DNA from: Candidatus Gastranaerophilales bacterium
GTDB taxonomy: Bacteria > Cyanobacteriota > Vampirovibrionia > Gastranaerophilales > Gastranaerophilaceae
DNA: 33,236 nt
Direction: 5' to 3'
NCBI GenBank assembly: GCA_947624645.1
Contig: CANQLG010000021.1
Coordinates: 1-33,236, forward strand
Each line of letters starts with the position of its first letter. The first letter of the stretch is position 1. Both the position numbers and the translations under genes were made by a program. Of this stretch, positions 15,371 to 25,671 are shown in pieces. A model generated the notes under the pieces. The model was not told where the DNA came from. It ran no database searches and saw nothing but the letters and a program-made list of their open reading frames with translations.

Positions 15371-17464
15371 ATGTCTGAAGGTGTTAATAAAGTCGGAAAT
15401 ATAGAGTCATATAAATATTTAAATCAGGAATTGCAAATATATGATACTGATAATGACGGGCAATTATCCGTTTTTGAAATGGATAATATCCAAGATAAAT
15501 CAGGCCTGGAATTGTTAATGGAGGAAATAGGCGGTCAAATACAACAAGAAGATGTTCCCAAAAATATAGAAGCATTAGAAAATAAATTAACTTCCGTAAA
15601 AGAAGAACAAGGTATATTCAGTTCAGCTTGGAATTCTATCAAGTGTTTTACAGGTATAGGTTCGAGTACAAAAAAATGCGAACAAGCAATACAGGATTAT
15701 AAAGACGGAAAAATATCATATGAAGAAGCTGATTCTATAATATCAGGTTTTTCAGAAAAACAAAAAAGTTCGGTAAATCTTGTATCAAATATTTTAACGG
15801 GTGTTGCAGCAGTAGCAGTAGTTGGTTCTGCTGTTATGACGGGCGGATTATCACTTGGAGTAATATTAACGGCAGGTGCTGTGGGCGGGGCAACAAAAGC
15901 AGGATTAAAATTTATAGACAGAGCAACAAATAAAAAACATGGTGATGCACTTGATGCAAAAGAGATTGCAAAAGATGCGCTGACCGGAGCTGTTGACGGT
16001 GCAGTATCTGTCGCAACAATGGGAATGGGAGCAACAGCAGTAAGTGCCAAAACAGTCGCATCACAAACAATTCAAGAAACTGTAAAACAAGGAGCAATAG
16101 CAGGTGCTAAAGCAGGTGCAATAGCAGGCGGTATTACAGGAGCTTCAGATTATACTATTGAAGCTGCTTTAGAAGAAGATGTTGATTTTAACGCAGGTGA
16201 TTTAATTTCTCAAACAGTCCAAACAGCAGTAGGAGGAGCTGTTGCAGGCGGTGTTATGGGCGGTATAAGTTCCGGATTCCAATATAAGACAACAGCAAAA
16301 ACACTGGAAGCAAGAATGGCTAAATATCCTAAACTTTCCAAAGAAGAAATAGCCGAATTAAGTGACCAAGCAGCAAGATTACATAACAGTTATGAAAAAA
16401 ATATTAATCAAGCTACAAAACAAATTGATGATGAATTTGGTTCAAGTGCACAAAAAATTACGGGACGTGCAAAAGGTGACAATTCAATTTTTGATAAATT
16501 AGCAGATAAATATTCGGAAGGAAAATTTACCACTATTAATGATGAAAATTGTTTCAGAGCGATTGCAGACGGATATGGAACAAGAATTCAAATGAGCAGT
16601 TTAACTGCCGAACAATCTCGAAGCATTATCGAAAAAGGGCTGGAAGGTTCAGATATTACCTATGAACAATTTGTTAAATATGTTTCAGGTGATACTATGG
16701 GGCTTGATGATTCTGCTATTGAATCTCTTAAAGACTTAAGTACACCTATTATTAATACTCTTAAAGAAGCTCAAAATAAAGAAGTATTTGAAACCTTAAT
16801 CAGCGGTATTAAATCAGGGGAAATTACCATTACCGAAATTAATAATTACGGCGATGATATTTCTTCATATTTTACAAAATCTCAGCTTGAAGAAATTGCT
16901 GATGCATATAATTCCGTAACCGGTCAAAAGTTAACCGTCGTAACAAAAATGGATGATGAGTTTTTTAGAGAACATCCTAATTTCACAGTTGGAGAAAAGG
17001 GTAAGTTTACTGTTGAAACAGAAAAATTTATTTTTACTGACAAAGGTGCTATGAAAGATTCGGGATATGCTTCAACCCAAGCTAATACCGTGCATACATT
17101 TAATGATGATACAATTGGCTTAGGCGAACTCCAAATACGAGGTACAGAAGTTAATGATTTTGCTGATATTGAACATATTCCTTATGATATAAGACAAGGC
17201 AAAATTACCGAATCTGATACAAAATATTTCGACATATATTCCACTATAAAAAGTATGTCTAAAGAAAGTTATAAGGCTTATAATTCTTATTTAACAAAAG
17301 TTTATGACTGGTTAAGGCTCAAAGAATTGGGCGTTGAATCAGCAGAACCTATATTAAGCGGAACTTTTTTTACGGAAGCAACAAAAGAAAAAGCCGCAAC
17401 GGATATAACAGAGCAAGTTATTTCATTACTGTCTCGCAGCGGGCTTAGTTTATATAAACACTAG
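15371..17464 (+). CDS. EF-hand / glycine-zipper protein with RelA/SpoT-like C-terminal end (toxin-like)
   Basis: 697 aa; AAGGA ribosome binding site six bases before the ATG. A perfect EF-hand loop (DTDNDGQLSVFE, 25-36) opens the protein. Two alanine/glycine-rich hydrophobic stretches follow (about 135-185 and 205-305), with zipper patterns such as GAKAGAIAGGITGA, typical of membrane-inserting parts of polymorphic toxins. The C-terminal 140 residues contain GYASTQ (565-570), ELQIRG (586-591), FADIEHIPYDIRQGK (597-611) and tyrosine-rich helices. This string resembles the GY.S..., E(I/L)QIR and EH..Y segments of RelA/SpoT nucleotide pyrophosphokinases. There is no signal peptide. I infer a possible secreted effector that makes alarmone-like nucleotides; the similarity is short and needs a profile search. 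Confidence 0.45.
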   Translation: MSEGVNKVGNIESYKYLNQELQIYDTDNDGQLSVFEMDNIQDKSGLELLMEEIGGQIQQEDVPKNIEALENKLTSVKEEQGIFSSAWNSIKCFTGIGSSTKKCEQAIQDYKDGKISYEEADSIISGFSEKQKSSVNLVSNILTGVAAVAVVGSAVMTGGLSLGVILTAGAVGGATKAGLKFIDRATNKKHGDALDAKEIAKDALTGAVDGAVSVATMGMGATAVSAKTVASQTIQETVKQGAIAGAKAGAIAGGITGASDYTIEAALEEDVDFNAGDLISQTVQTAVGGAVAGGVMGGISSGFQYKTTAKTLEARMAKYPKLSKEEIAELSDQAARLHNSYEKNINQATKQIDDEFGSSAQKITGRAKGDNSIFDKLADKYSEGKFTTINDENCFRAIADGYGTRIQMSSLTAEQSRSIIEKGLEGSDITYEQFVKYVSGDTMGLDDSAIESLKDLSTPIINTLKEAQNKEVFETLISGIKSGEITITEINNYGDDISSYFTKSQLEEIADAYNSVTGQKLTVVTKMDDEFFREHPNFTVGEKGKFTVETEKFIFTDKGAMKDSGYASTQANTVHTFNDDTIGLGELQIRGTEVNDFADIEHIPYDIRQGKITESDTKYFDIYSTIKSMSKESYKAYNSYLTKVYDWLRLKELGVESAEPILSGTFFTEATKEKAATDITEQVISLLSRSGLSLYKH

Positions 17465-17514
17465 CAAAAAATGTATTCCTGTTGTTTTAATATGATATAA
17501 TTAGAAAGAGTTTT

Positions 17515-17949
17515 ATGGATAAAATTAATAATTATACAAATCAATATAATACTCCAATGGCAAAGGATCAATCTAAAGTGCTGAATAAATCAGAAAGAAT
17601 GAATATTCTCATTCCTAAATCCAAAGAAGTTTTTTCTCAAATTGTTGAAAAAGAAGTACCCGAAAACGGAAACTTTAGAAAAGTTTTCATTACTATGAGT
17701 ATTCCGGAATCTCAAAATCAAGGTTTAATTGCCGTTGAAGAAAGTTCTAAAGATTCTAAAAATTTGAGAAATCTGCTTTTAGGTGTTCGGCATAAAGACA
17801 GAGACAGACTTGCTTCTGTTTATTTATTACAAAACTGCCCTAAAGCTGAAATCATTAAATTTTTAAATGATAATTCTAATATACAAGATATCATTGATAC
17901 CATAAATAAACTATCAGATGAAACTGATGATTATTATTCATCTTTATAA
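17515..17949 (+). CDS. small protein downstream of the toxin-like gene, unknown
   Basis: 144 aa, GAAAGAG ribosome binding site just before the ATG, 50 bases after the toxin-like gene on the same strand, followed by a strong terminator. It is soluble and charged, without signal peptide or membrane helix. The N-terminal 40 residues look disordered. A beta-rich middle (NFRKVFITMSIPESQNQGLIAVEE) and a helical end (LASVYLLQNCPKAEIIKFLN) follow. I recognise no family. Its position would suit an immunity or chaperone partner, which is inference from context only. Confidence 0.55.
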   Translation: MDKINNYTNQYNTPMAKDQSKVLNKSERMNILIPKSKEVFSQIVEKEVPENGNFRKVFITMSIPESQNQGLIAVEESSKDSKNLRNLLLGVRHKDRDRLASVYLLQNCPKAEIIKFLNDNSNIQDIIDTINKLSDETDDYYSSL

Positions 17950-17956
17950 TAAAAAA

Positions 17957-17979
17957 GACCTCTATTGAGGTCTTTTTTT
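17957..17979. terminator. bidirectional intrinsic terminator
   Basis: GACCTC-TATT-GAGGTC flanked by A6 on the left and T7 on the right, so the stem extends and works in both directions. It ends the 15371-17949 gene pair and also lies downstream of dnaK on the other strand. Confidence 0.85.
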
Positions 17980-18003
17980 GATTAAATTCGAACTTTGTTC
18001 GTA

Positions 18004-18141
18004 CGCAATTCCGCTGTCTTGAAATTGCTGTCCGCCCAACCCCTGCAACCTCGCTTCAAAAACCTTTGGTTTTCCCGCTCGGTCGGGTTGCTGCTCCCTC
18101 GGGCTCCCTCGCTTCGCTCGACTCCGCCCTGCGCAATTCCG

Positions 18142-18143
<2 letters not shown>
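18004..18143. repeat. GC-rich element at the dnaK stop codon
   Basis: A GC-rich block of about 140 bases in AT-rich surroundings. It is bounded by a 12-base direct repeat CGCAATTCCGCT (18004-18015 and 18132-18143), the right copy overlapping the dnaK stop codon. GAAATTGC at 18021-18028 can pair with either GCAATTCC. The right end (CTTCGCTCGACT then CCCTGCGCAA) matches that of the element next to rplF (CTTCGTTCGACT then CCCTACGCAA). Confidence 0.7.
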
Positions 18144-20004
<1,861 letters not shown>

Positions 20005-20069
20005 TTATTTTTCCAACTATATTTTTTATAACATTTTTTTTTTGACTTCTTGAAAAAATAAACAAAAAA

Positions 20070-21636
20070 TTAATATTTCATTTCTTTTTTATTTAAGATA
20101 AAATCTTCATCTGACAATTTGTTGAAATCCGCAATATTTAACTCATAATCCGTAAATACACCGCCATTTTTTTCAAATTCTTTTTTTGATTCTTTCTCTT
20201 CTACAAATAAGTATTTTATTTTTATTTCTTTTTGATAATTAATATTATTTAAAAACTTTATATATGGTGAAAAATCATAGTATATATTTTCTTGGCGATT
20301 ATCAAAATCCTTAAAAAATCCCCAGTAATAAGCACTATCAAATAAATTTTTACTTAAATATGCCGGTTTATTCTTAAGATTAGCCAATTTTATTATTTTT
20401 TCCGCCTTATAAGTTTCCGTTTTGTAGGGAATTATGGAATATTTCAGTTCATGGCAGTAAAAGTTATAATCTTTATTTAGTAATATCAAAGCTACTATTG
20501 ATAAAATAATACACATAAAATATTCTTTAAATATTTTATTCTTTATCAACAGATTTAATAATATTAAATTAAATGATAATAGCAATATGTTTAACATTAC
20601 ATGTAAATCAGGATGAATTAACCAATACTGTCCTTGCGTATAATAGCTTCTGCCTAAACCTATAAGCATTGAAAAGAAGAACAATATTCCAAATAAAAAA
20701 CATAATACTGTTTTCACTGTTTCTTTTTCTGTATATTTATCTTTCGTATTTTTGTTAAAAAGCAGAATAACAACCTGAGCTATAAGTAATATATATAAAA
20801 CAGAATGTTTTAAAATAACATATTTAAAATAATCAAGACTAAAAGAAGGAACGGATTTTAAGGTATCAATTATATATTGCGTATTAAAAAAATTATCTTC
20901 GGCATGCCTTGTAAAAGCGCCGGCTTTTAAAAGTATTATAAATCCTAAAATTGAAATTATTATATATATCCCAAGTTTAAGTAACTGTTTTTTATTTTTA
21001 TTCTTACTAAAAATACTTATAATAAAATATAAAACAAATCCGATTAAGACAGCTATCAATACTAATTCATTTGAAATACCACACAAAAATATAAAAAGAC
21101 ATGTAACAAAAAAGTAAAATAAACCGCAATTATCGTTCAAATCTTTAAGAAAGAAATAGAGCGTACCCCCCCCCCATCAGAAAAGCAGGAAAAAGCATTC
21201 TATAAAATCCTTCATAGATAAATAATAACAAAACATATTGTTCTTGAATAAAAAACATTATTAAAGCACTTGTAAATAAAAATGCTAACGGATATAAAAT
21301 GTTTATTTTTCTATTCAGATATAATAAATTAGTAATTGAAATAAACAGAATAATAAACAAAACCGCTTCAATATTACAATAATAGTTAGCTTTAAAAAAA
21401 CTGGGATGCATATTTAAAGCATTTGGCAATAAAGATGAAAACAGTCTGCCCAAAATTGAAGATAAATAGATACCTCCATCAGGATTAATGAATAAACCTT
21501 TAATATTTTTGCAAACTAAATCCAAATCATCAACAAAAATAAAAGAATAACTAAATAAATATTTTAAAATAAAAAATTCTAAAAAAATAAATAATAATAA
21601 ATACACAAAAATTAGAATTTTATTTTTACAAAACAT
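20070..21636 (-). CDS. multi-pass GT-C-like membrane protein, frame broken at a G10 tract (phase-variable, OFF)
   Basis: Two frames abut at the ten G of 21166-21175. The upstream part ends ...AFLMGGGYALFLS-stop; the downstream part continues in another frame with membrane helices to 20070. With nine G the frame reads MGGGTLYFFLKDLNDN and joins them into one protein of 521 aa from the ATG at 21634-21636. A longer start at 21675 lies upstream of the predicted transcription start, so I prefer 21636. The protein has about 11 hydrophobic helices, an Asp-Asp pair after the first helix (FIFVDDLDL), as in GT-C glycosyltransferases, and a soluble C-terminal tail of about 130 residues. DUF6056-like or polysaccharide-modifying proteins are the nearest idea; the substrate is unknown. 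It is divergent from nanE. Confidence 0.7.
21166..21175. repeat. homopolymer G10 (minus strand) inside coding sequence
   Basis: Ten C on the plus strand, read ATG GGG GGG GGG on the minus strand. The present length puts the downstream 356 codons out of frame; nine or twelve G restores them. Confidence 0.9.
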
Positions 21637-21660
21637 AAACCTATATCCAAAATAATAACT

Positions 21661-21692
21661 TTTATTATAATACAAATTTGCTATATAATCTA
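21661..21692. promoter_or_regulatory. overlapping divergent promoters of nanE and the GT-C-like gene
   Basis: On the minus strand TAGATT (21692-21687), 17 bases, TATAAT (21669-21664), 28 bases before the ATG at 21636. On the plus strand TTTATT (21661-21666), 17 bases, TATAAT (21684-21689), which would start transcription at or next to the A of the nanE ATG. The two promoters occupy the same DNA and would compete. Confidence 0.4.
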
Positions 21693-21696
21693 TAAT

Positions 21697-22383
21697 ATGG
21701 AAATCATAAAAGCATTAAAAAACGAAGTAATAATATCCGTACAGGCGATGCCTGATGAACCGTTATATAACGAAATTGCATTAACAGCGATGATGAAATC
21801 CGTTATAAACGGCGGAGCAAAAGGATTACGTTTGGCAGGAGCCAGAGATGTTGCCAATGCTAAAAAATTGTTTGATGTACCGGTAATAGGATTAACCAAA
21901 CCCGATAAACTTCCTGATAATTGGCGAGAAATTGTTTATATAACTCCGACTTTAAAAGAAGTTGATGAGTTAATAAAAGCAAATGCTGATATTATAGCAA
22001 CTGACGCAACGCAAAGACCAAGACCAAAAGAAAGTTTAAAAGAAATTCTTCAATACATAAAAAGCCATAATAAACTTGCAATGGCGGATATTTCTACATT
22101 TGAAGAAGGTATAAATGCGAGAGAACTTGGTTTTGATATAATATCAACAACACTATCGGGATACACTCAATATTCACCTATGAAAAGTGATAAACCTGAT
22201 TTTGTGTTGCTTAAAAAATTAACAAAAACGCTTGATTGCCCCGTAATACTTGAGGGCAGAATTTGGTCGCCAAAAGAGGTCGATAAAGCTTTTGAACTGG
22301 GATCGTACAGCGTTGTTATCGGTTCTGCCGTAACTAGACCTCAACTGATTACCAAAAGATTTTGTATAAGAGGACAAAAATGA
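21697..22383 (+). CDS. nanE: N-acylglucosamine-6-phosphate 2-epimerase NanE
   Basis: 228 aa. It converts N-acetylmannosamine 6-phosphate to N-acetylglucosamine 6-phosphate, joining sialic-acid catabolism to aminosugar metabolism. The TIM-barrel landmarks are ISVQAMPDEPL, GLRLAGARD, IGLTKPD with the catalytic lysine, YITPTLKEVDEL, ATDATQRPRP and the VILEGRIWSPKEV block near the end. No ribosome binding site precedes the ATG, and the best promoter would make a leaderless message. The stop overlaps the kinase start (ATGA). No nanA lyase or transporter is in the window, so peptidoglycan- or glycan-derived ManNAc is as likely a source as sialic acid. Confidence 0.9.
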   Translation: MEIIKALKNEVIISVQAMPDEPLYNEIALTAMMKSVINGGAKGLRLAGARDVANAKKLFDVPVIGLTKPDKLPDNWREIVYITPTLKEVDELIKANADIIATDATQRPRPKESLKEILQYIKSHNKLAMADISTFEEGINARELGFDIISTTLSGYTQYSPMKSDKPDFVLLKKLTKTLDCPVILEGRIWSPKEVDKAFELGSYSVVIGSAVTRPQLITKRFCIRGQK

Positions 22384-23294
22384 AACAAATTTTAGCAATA
22401 GATGCGGGCGGTACCAAAATAACCTGCGCAGTTATTAATGAAAACGGAGAATTTTTAACGGAAATCGAAAAATTCCAAACTCCCAAAAAAATTGATGAGT
22501 TAATAAAACTATTCAAAGACATAATAACAAAATACGAAAAAACCATTGATATGACGGCATTTGCAACAGCAGGTGCGGTAAACACGGATAATACAAAAGT
22601 GGACTCTTCTACTCCCAACATGCCTGATGGTTATAATAAACTTGATTTTTCACAACTAAGCGCCAAACCTGTTTTTGTAGAGAATGATGCAAATGCGGCA
22701 GCGTGGGCAGAATATAAAACAGGTGCAGCAAAAGGCGAAAACAATACAATTATTATTACAATAGGAACAGGTGTTGGGGGAGGATTTATTGTTGACGGAA
22801 AACTGCTTAGGGGTAAATCCGGAAGAGCAGGTGAAGTAGGCAGTATGAAAATCAACTCCAAAGGCAGAGTCTGCACATGCGGAAGAAAAGATTGCTGGGA
22901 AAGCTATGCTTCAGGTTCAGGACTTAAACAAACTGCAGAATTTGTTGCAGCTGTTGACGATATATTTAAAACAAGCATATTCAGCTCAAAAAATCCGGAT
23001 GAAATATCTACTTATGATATTATTGAAGGCTTAAATAAAAATGACGCCTACTCAAAAAAAGTATTTAAAATTTTTAAACAAGACTTAATCACGGGACTTA
23101 TAAACATAACTAATATTTTTGATCCTGAAAGTATCATTATTTCAGGCGGACTAGGTAAGTTTTTTGACACTAAAGAACTTGAACAAGCGGTAAATAGTGA
23201 AATTGTCGTTTCTCCCATAAAAGTTAAATTAGCTAAAGCAGGTAATTATTCGGGCATGATTGGCACTGCACTTTTAGCATGCCAAAAATATTAA
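22380..23294 (+). CDS. ROK family sugar kinase (candidate N-acetylmannosamine kinase)
   Basis: 304 aa from the ATG at 22380, chosen for its AGGA ribosome binding site and ATGA overlap with nanE; an upstream ATG at 22362 has no such support. The ATP site IDAGGTKITCAV (7-18), ENDANAAAWAE with catalytic Asp103, IGTGVGGGFIVDG and the zinc knuckle CTCGRKDCWESYASG (165-179) mark a ROK kinase. The usual zinc-ligand histidine in GEVGH is Ser155 here (GEVGSM). Coupling to nanE suggests ManNAc kinase (NanK), but glucokinase or GlcNAc kinase cannot be excluded from sequence alone. Confidence 0.8.
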   Translation: MKQILAIDAGGTKITCAVINENGEFLTEIEKFQTPKKIDELIKLFKDIITKYEKTIDMTAFATAGAVNTDNTKVDSSTPNMPDGYNKLDFSQLSAKPVFVENDANAAAWAEYKTGAAKGENNTIIITIGTGVGGGFIVDGKLLRGKSGRAGEVGSMKINSKGRVCTCGRKDCWESYASGSGLKQTAEFVAAVDDIFKTSIFSSKNPDEISTYDIIEGLNKNDAYSKKVFKIFKQDLITGLINITNIFDPESIIISGGLGKFFDTKELEQAVNSEIVVSPIKVKLAKAGNYSGMIGTALLACQKY

Positions 23295-23325
23295 CTTAAG
23301 GTATAATTATCATAGTGAGGTTATT

Positions 23326-23733
23326 ATGAAAATTGTACTTAATATTTTATGCTTGATTTTAACATTCTTTTGCATATATTTTCCGTTTTCTTATTTTCAC
23401 AAAAACATAGATATAAAAGAAATAAGAATCAGCCATATTCTTGTTAACACGGAAGAAGAAGCTGCTAACATAAGAAAACAAATTACGGAAAATAAAAAAT
23501 CTTTTGAAGATATGGCAAAAGAATACTCTTTATGCGAAACAAAATCTCAAGGCGGAGATGTAGGATATAAAACAAGAGGAATTTTACTTCCCGAACTTGA
23601 AGAAGCCGCTTTTAATCTCAAAAAATATCAAATTTCAGCTCCCGTTAAAACATCTCAAGGCTGGCATTTGGTAAAGTTATTTGATGTAAAATATTTTTCA
23701 GATAAAGAAAACTTTCAACGCAGGTACTTTTAA
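23326..23733 (+). CDS. membrane-anchored parvulin-type peptidyl-prolyl isomerase
   Basis: 135 aa, short. One N-terminal helix (3-24, uncleaved anchor or signal) leads straight into a rotamase domain: IRISHILVNTEEEA (36-49), FEDMAKEYSLCETKSQGGDVGY, LEEAAFNLKK and the closing TSQGWHLVKLFDV. These match the parvulin/PrsA/SurA isomerase fold, including the active-site HIL and GWH histidines. It probably folds proteins at the outer face of the membrane. It has a GAGG ribosome binding site and follows the ROK gene by about 30 bases, so it may be co-transcribed. Confidence 0.8.
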   Translation: MKIVLNILCLILTFFCIYFPFSYFHKNIDIKEIRISHILVNTEEEAANIRKQITENKKSFEDMAKEYSLCETKSQGGDVGYKTRGILLPELEEAAFNLKKYQISAPVKTSQGWHLVKLFDVKYFSDKENFQRRYF

Positions 23734-23740
23734 TTACTAT

Positions 23741-23769
23741 TTGAATAATTTTTATTTTTTTTATATAAT
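23741..23769 (+). promoter_or_regulatory. promoter of the coiled-coil gene at 23795
   Basis: TTGAAT (23741-23746), exactly 17 bases, TATAAT (23764-23769), 25 bases before the ATG, with a GAGG ribosome binding site in between. Confidence 0.65.
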
Positions 23770-23794
23770 CCTAGTCAAGATAACGAGGTAAATT

Positions 23795-24481
23795 ATGACA
23801 AGAAATCAACTGCCGGACGGTGTTGGGAAAAAGATAGTTGAAGCTTTAAAAAGGCAAGCAGAAGCTGATATTACACCTATTACTAAAGAGGAAGATAATA
23901 TTTCAAGTAATATTTCCAATAATATTCCTTTAACGGAAATTCAAGATTTGAATGAAGTTCCTTATGAACAACCGATAAATGAAGAAGCTTCCGATAATGT
24001 TATTGTGGAAGAAGAAACATTCAATTTACCATCAGGCATTTATCAGGAAAAAGCAGAGGAATCGGATAACACTAAAAATATAGACCAAACCAATAATATC
24101 ATTAATCGTCAAGAACAATATTTATATAATGAAAATATAAACAATCAAACCTTATACGGAACACCACAGGTAAATATACCTGCAAATGTAGCAACTTTAA
24201 AAAATCTTATAGCTACATTGCCTGCCGGAGTAACAAAACAAACAGGCGCACAAATCATCAGACAAACTCTTGAAGCTATGGGACTTCCCATGACAAATGT
24301 GTTAAAAGAGGCTCAGGGACTTCAGGATGAATTAAAGAGCTCTACAAGAGAGTGTATGCTAAAAATTCAAGATTATAAAACTCAAATATTGCAGCTTGAA
24401 AATTCAGTTCAGGAATATCAAAAGAATATTTCTCAAATCAATGACCTGATAAGTTTATTTCTATTAACAAACACCAAATAG
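23795..24481 (+). CDS. coiled-coil protein of unknown function
   Basis: 228 aa, no signal peptide or membrane helix. The first 20 residues (MTRNQLPDGVGKKIVEALKR) look like a short amphipathic helix. Residues 30-130 are acidic, asparagine-rich and probably disordered. Residues 133-165 (ATLKNLIATLPAGVTKQTGA and following) look folded, and 165-222 form a coiled coil (LQDELKSSTRECMLKIQDYKT...). I recognise no family. It has a good promoter of its own and is convergent with the TIGR02757 gene, one base apart. Confidence 0.65.
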   Translation: MTRNQLPDGVGKKIVEALKRQAEADITPITKEEDNISSNISNNIPLTEIQDLNEVPYEQPINEEASDNVIVEEETFNLPSGIYQEKAEESDNTKNIDQTNNIINRQEQYLYNENINNQTLYGTPQVNIPANVATLKNLIATLPAGVTKQTGAQIIRQTLEAMGLPMTNVLKEAQGLQDELKSSTRECMLKIQDYKTQILQLENSVQEYQKNISQINDLISLFLLTNTK

Positions 24482-24482
24482 T

Positions 24483-25241
24483 TTAAATTTTATTGTTAAC
24501 TCCATACCCGAATAAAGCGAAGTCATATTTAACAGGGTCATTGGCATCTAAGTTTTTTAAGTTATTTGTAAGTTCGATAACGCTTTCATAGGCGTTATCG
24601 TTCCTTTTTAATAGACCTAATTGCCTGCTTATTTTAGCAACATGGGTATCTAACGGGATTAAGAGTTCAGATTTCGGGATAAAATCCCAAATACCTATAT
24701 CTACACAGCTTTTTCTGACAAACCAACGCAGCATCATATTCATTCGTTTTAAAGCACTTTTTTTCGCAGGGTTTGGAAGCAAATGATAAAATCCTTTTGT
24801 TACGGATTTTTCTTCTACTCTTGAATAAAAATAATCAACTACACCCTGAAACATATCCCAAACTTGTTTTTTACGCATATAAGAATATTTAAATAAACTC
24901 TCCAATGTCTCATTTTCATTATATAAAATATTCAAAATCCTTATAATTTCAACGAAATCACAGTCTTTTGAAAATCTGTAATCACAAGATTTTATTTGAT
25001 TATTTTTATAATCAAAATCCTTTACAAACTCATAAGGACTATTTTTCATAATATTAAATATATAATTCAGTTTAGATATAAAAACTTCTCTTTTTCCGTA
25101 AGCAAACATAGAAGCTATAAAGCCTGCAATTTCAATATCTCTTGGGGTGTGAAATTTATGAACAAATTGTACAGGGTCATCTTTAATAAAATCAACAGTT
25201 TCATACTGTTCAATATATTTATCCAGCTGCAATTTAAGCAT
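24483..25241 (-). CDS. TIGR02757 (DUF2400) family protein
   Basis: 252 aa. The family is recognised from RDIEIAGFIASMFAYGKREVF near the N terminus and from the C-terminal run MNMMLRWFVRKSCVDIGIWDF, LLIPLDTHVAKISRQLGLL and DPVKYDFALFGYG. Members are conserved but uncharacterised; the arrangement recalls helix-hairpin-helix DNA glycosylases, though no catalytic assignment is secure. The gene overlaps tadA by eight bases and so belongs to the tadA-kinase-regulator transcript. Confidence 0.8.
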   Translation of the reverse strand: MLKLQLDKYIEQYETVDFIKDDPVQFVHKFHTPRDIEIAGFIASMFAYGKREVFISKLNYIFNIMKNSPYEFVKDFDYKNNQIKSCDYRFSKDCDFVEIIRILNILYNENETLESLFKYSYMRKKQVWDMFQGVVDYFYSRVEEKSVTKGFYHLLPNPAKKSALKRMNMMLRWFVRKSCVDIGIWDFIPKSELLIPLDTHVAKISRQLGLLKRNDNAYESVIELTNNLKNLDANDPVKYDFALFGYGVNNKI

Positions 25242-25671
25242 TTCTCAATCCTTCAAAATAATTATTTAAAATTGAACTGCATTCTTGTTCTAAAATACCG
25301 CCTTTAACTTCAATATCATATCCCATAATGATTCGCATATCAGACTTAGACCCGAAAGCACCGTTCAATAAATCAGGAGTACCAAAATATAACTTGTCTA
25401 TCCTTGCTTGTAAAATAGCACTTGCACACATTGGGCATGGTTCAAGCGTTACATACATTTCGCATCCGTTTAAACGCCAATTTTTAAGTTTTTTATTGGC
25501 TTTTTCAATAGCAAGAATTTCGGCATGATGAACGGTATTTTGATTTTTTTCACGCCTGTTAACGGCTTTGGCAATAATTTTACCGTCTTTTACAATTATT
25601 GCACCGATGGGTATATCCTTATCGGATGTCTTTGCAATTGCTATTGCTTCTTTCATAAACTCAAGCTTCAT
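25234..25671 (-). CDS. tadA: tRNA-specific adenosine deaminase
   Basis: 145 aa. It deaminates adenosine 34 to inosine in tRNA-Arg(ACG). The cytidine-deaminase-fold zinc site is complete: HHAE (48-51, His49 ligand and Glu51 proton shuttle) and EPCPMCASA with Cys79 and Cys82. ILQARIDKLYFGTPD is the usual TadA follow-on block. Genomic guanine or cytosine deaminases share the fold, but this sequence is closest to TadA. It overlaps the histidine kinase gene by 11 bases. Confidence 0.9.
   Translation of the reverse strand: MKLEFMKEAIAIAKTSDKDIPIGAIIVKDGKIIAKAVNRREKNQNTVHHAEILAIEKANKKLKNWRLNGCEMYVTLEPCPMCASAILQARIDKLYFGTPDLLNGAFGSKSDMRIIMGYDIEVKGGILEQECSSILNNYFEGLRNA

Noticed and set aside
20070-21140. 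Separate 356-aa membrane gene starting at TTG 21138-21140
   Set aside because: No ribosome binding site, and the frame stays open back to the G10 tract, where one base loss joins it to the upstream frame; it is the second half of one gene.
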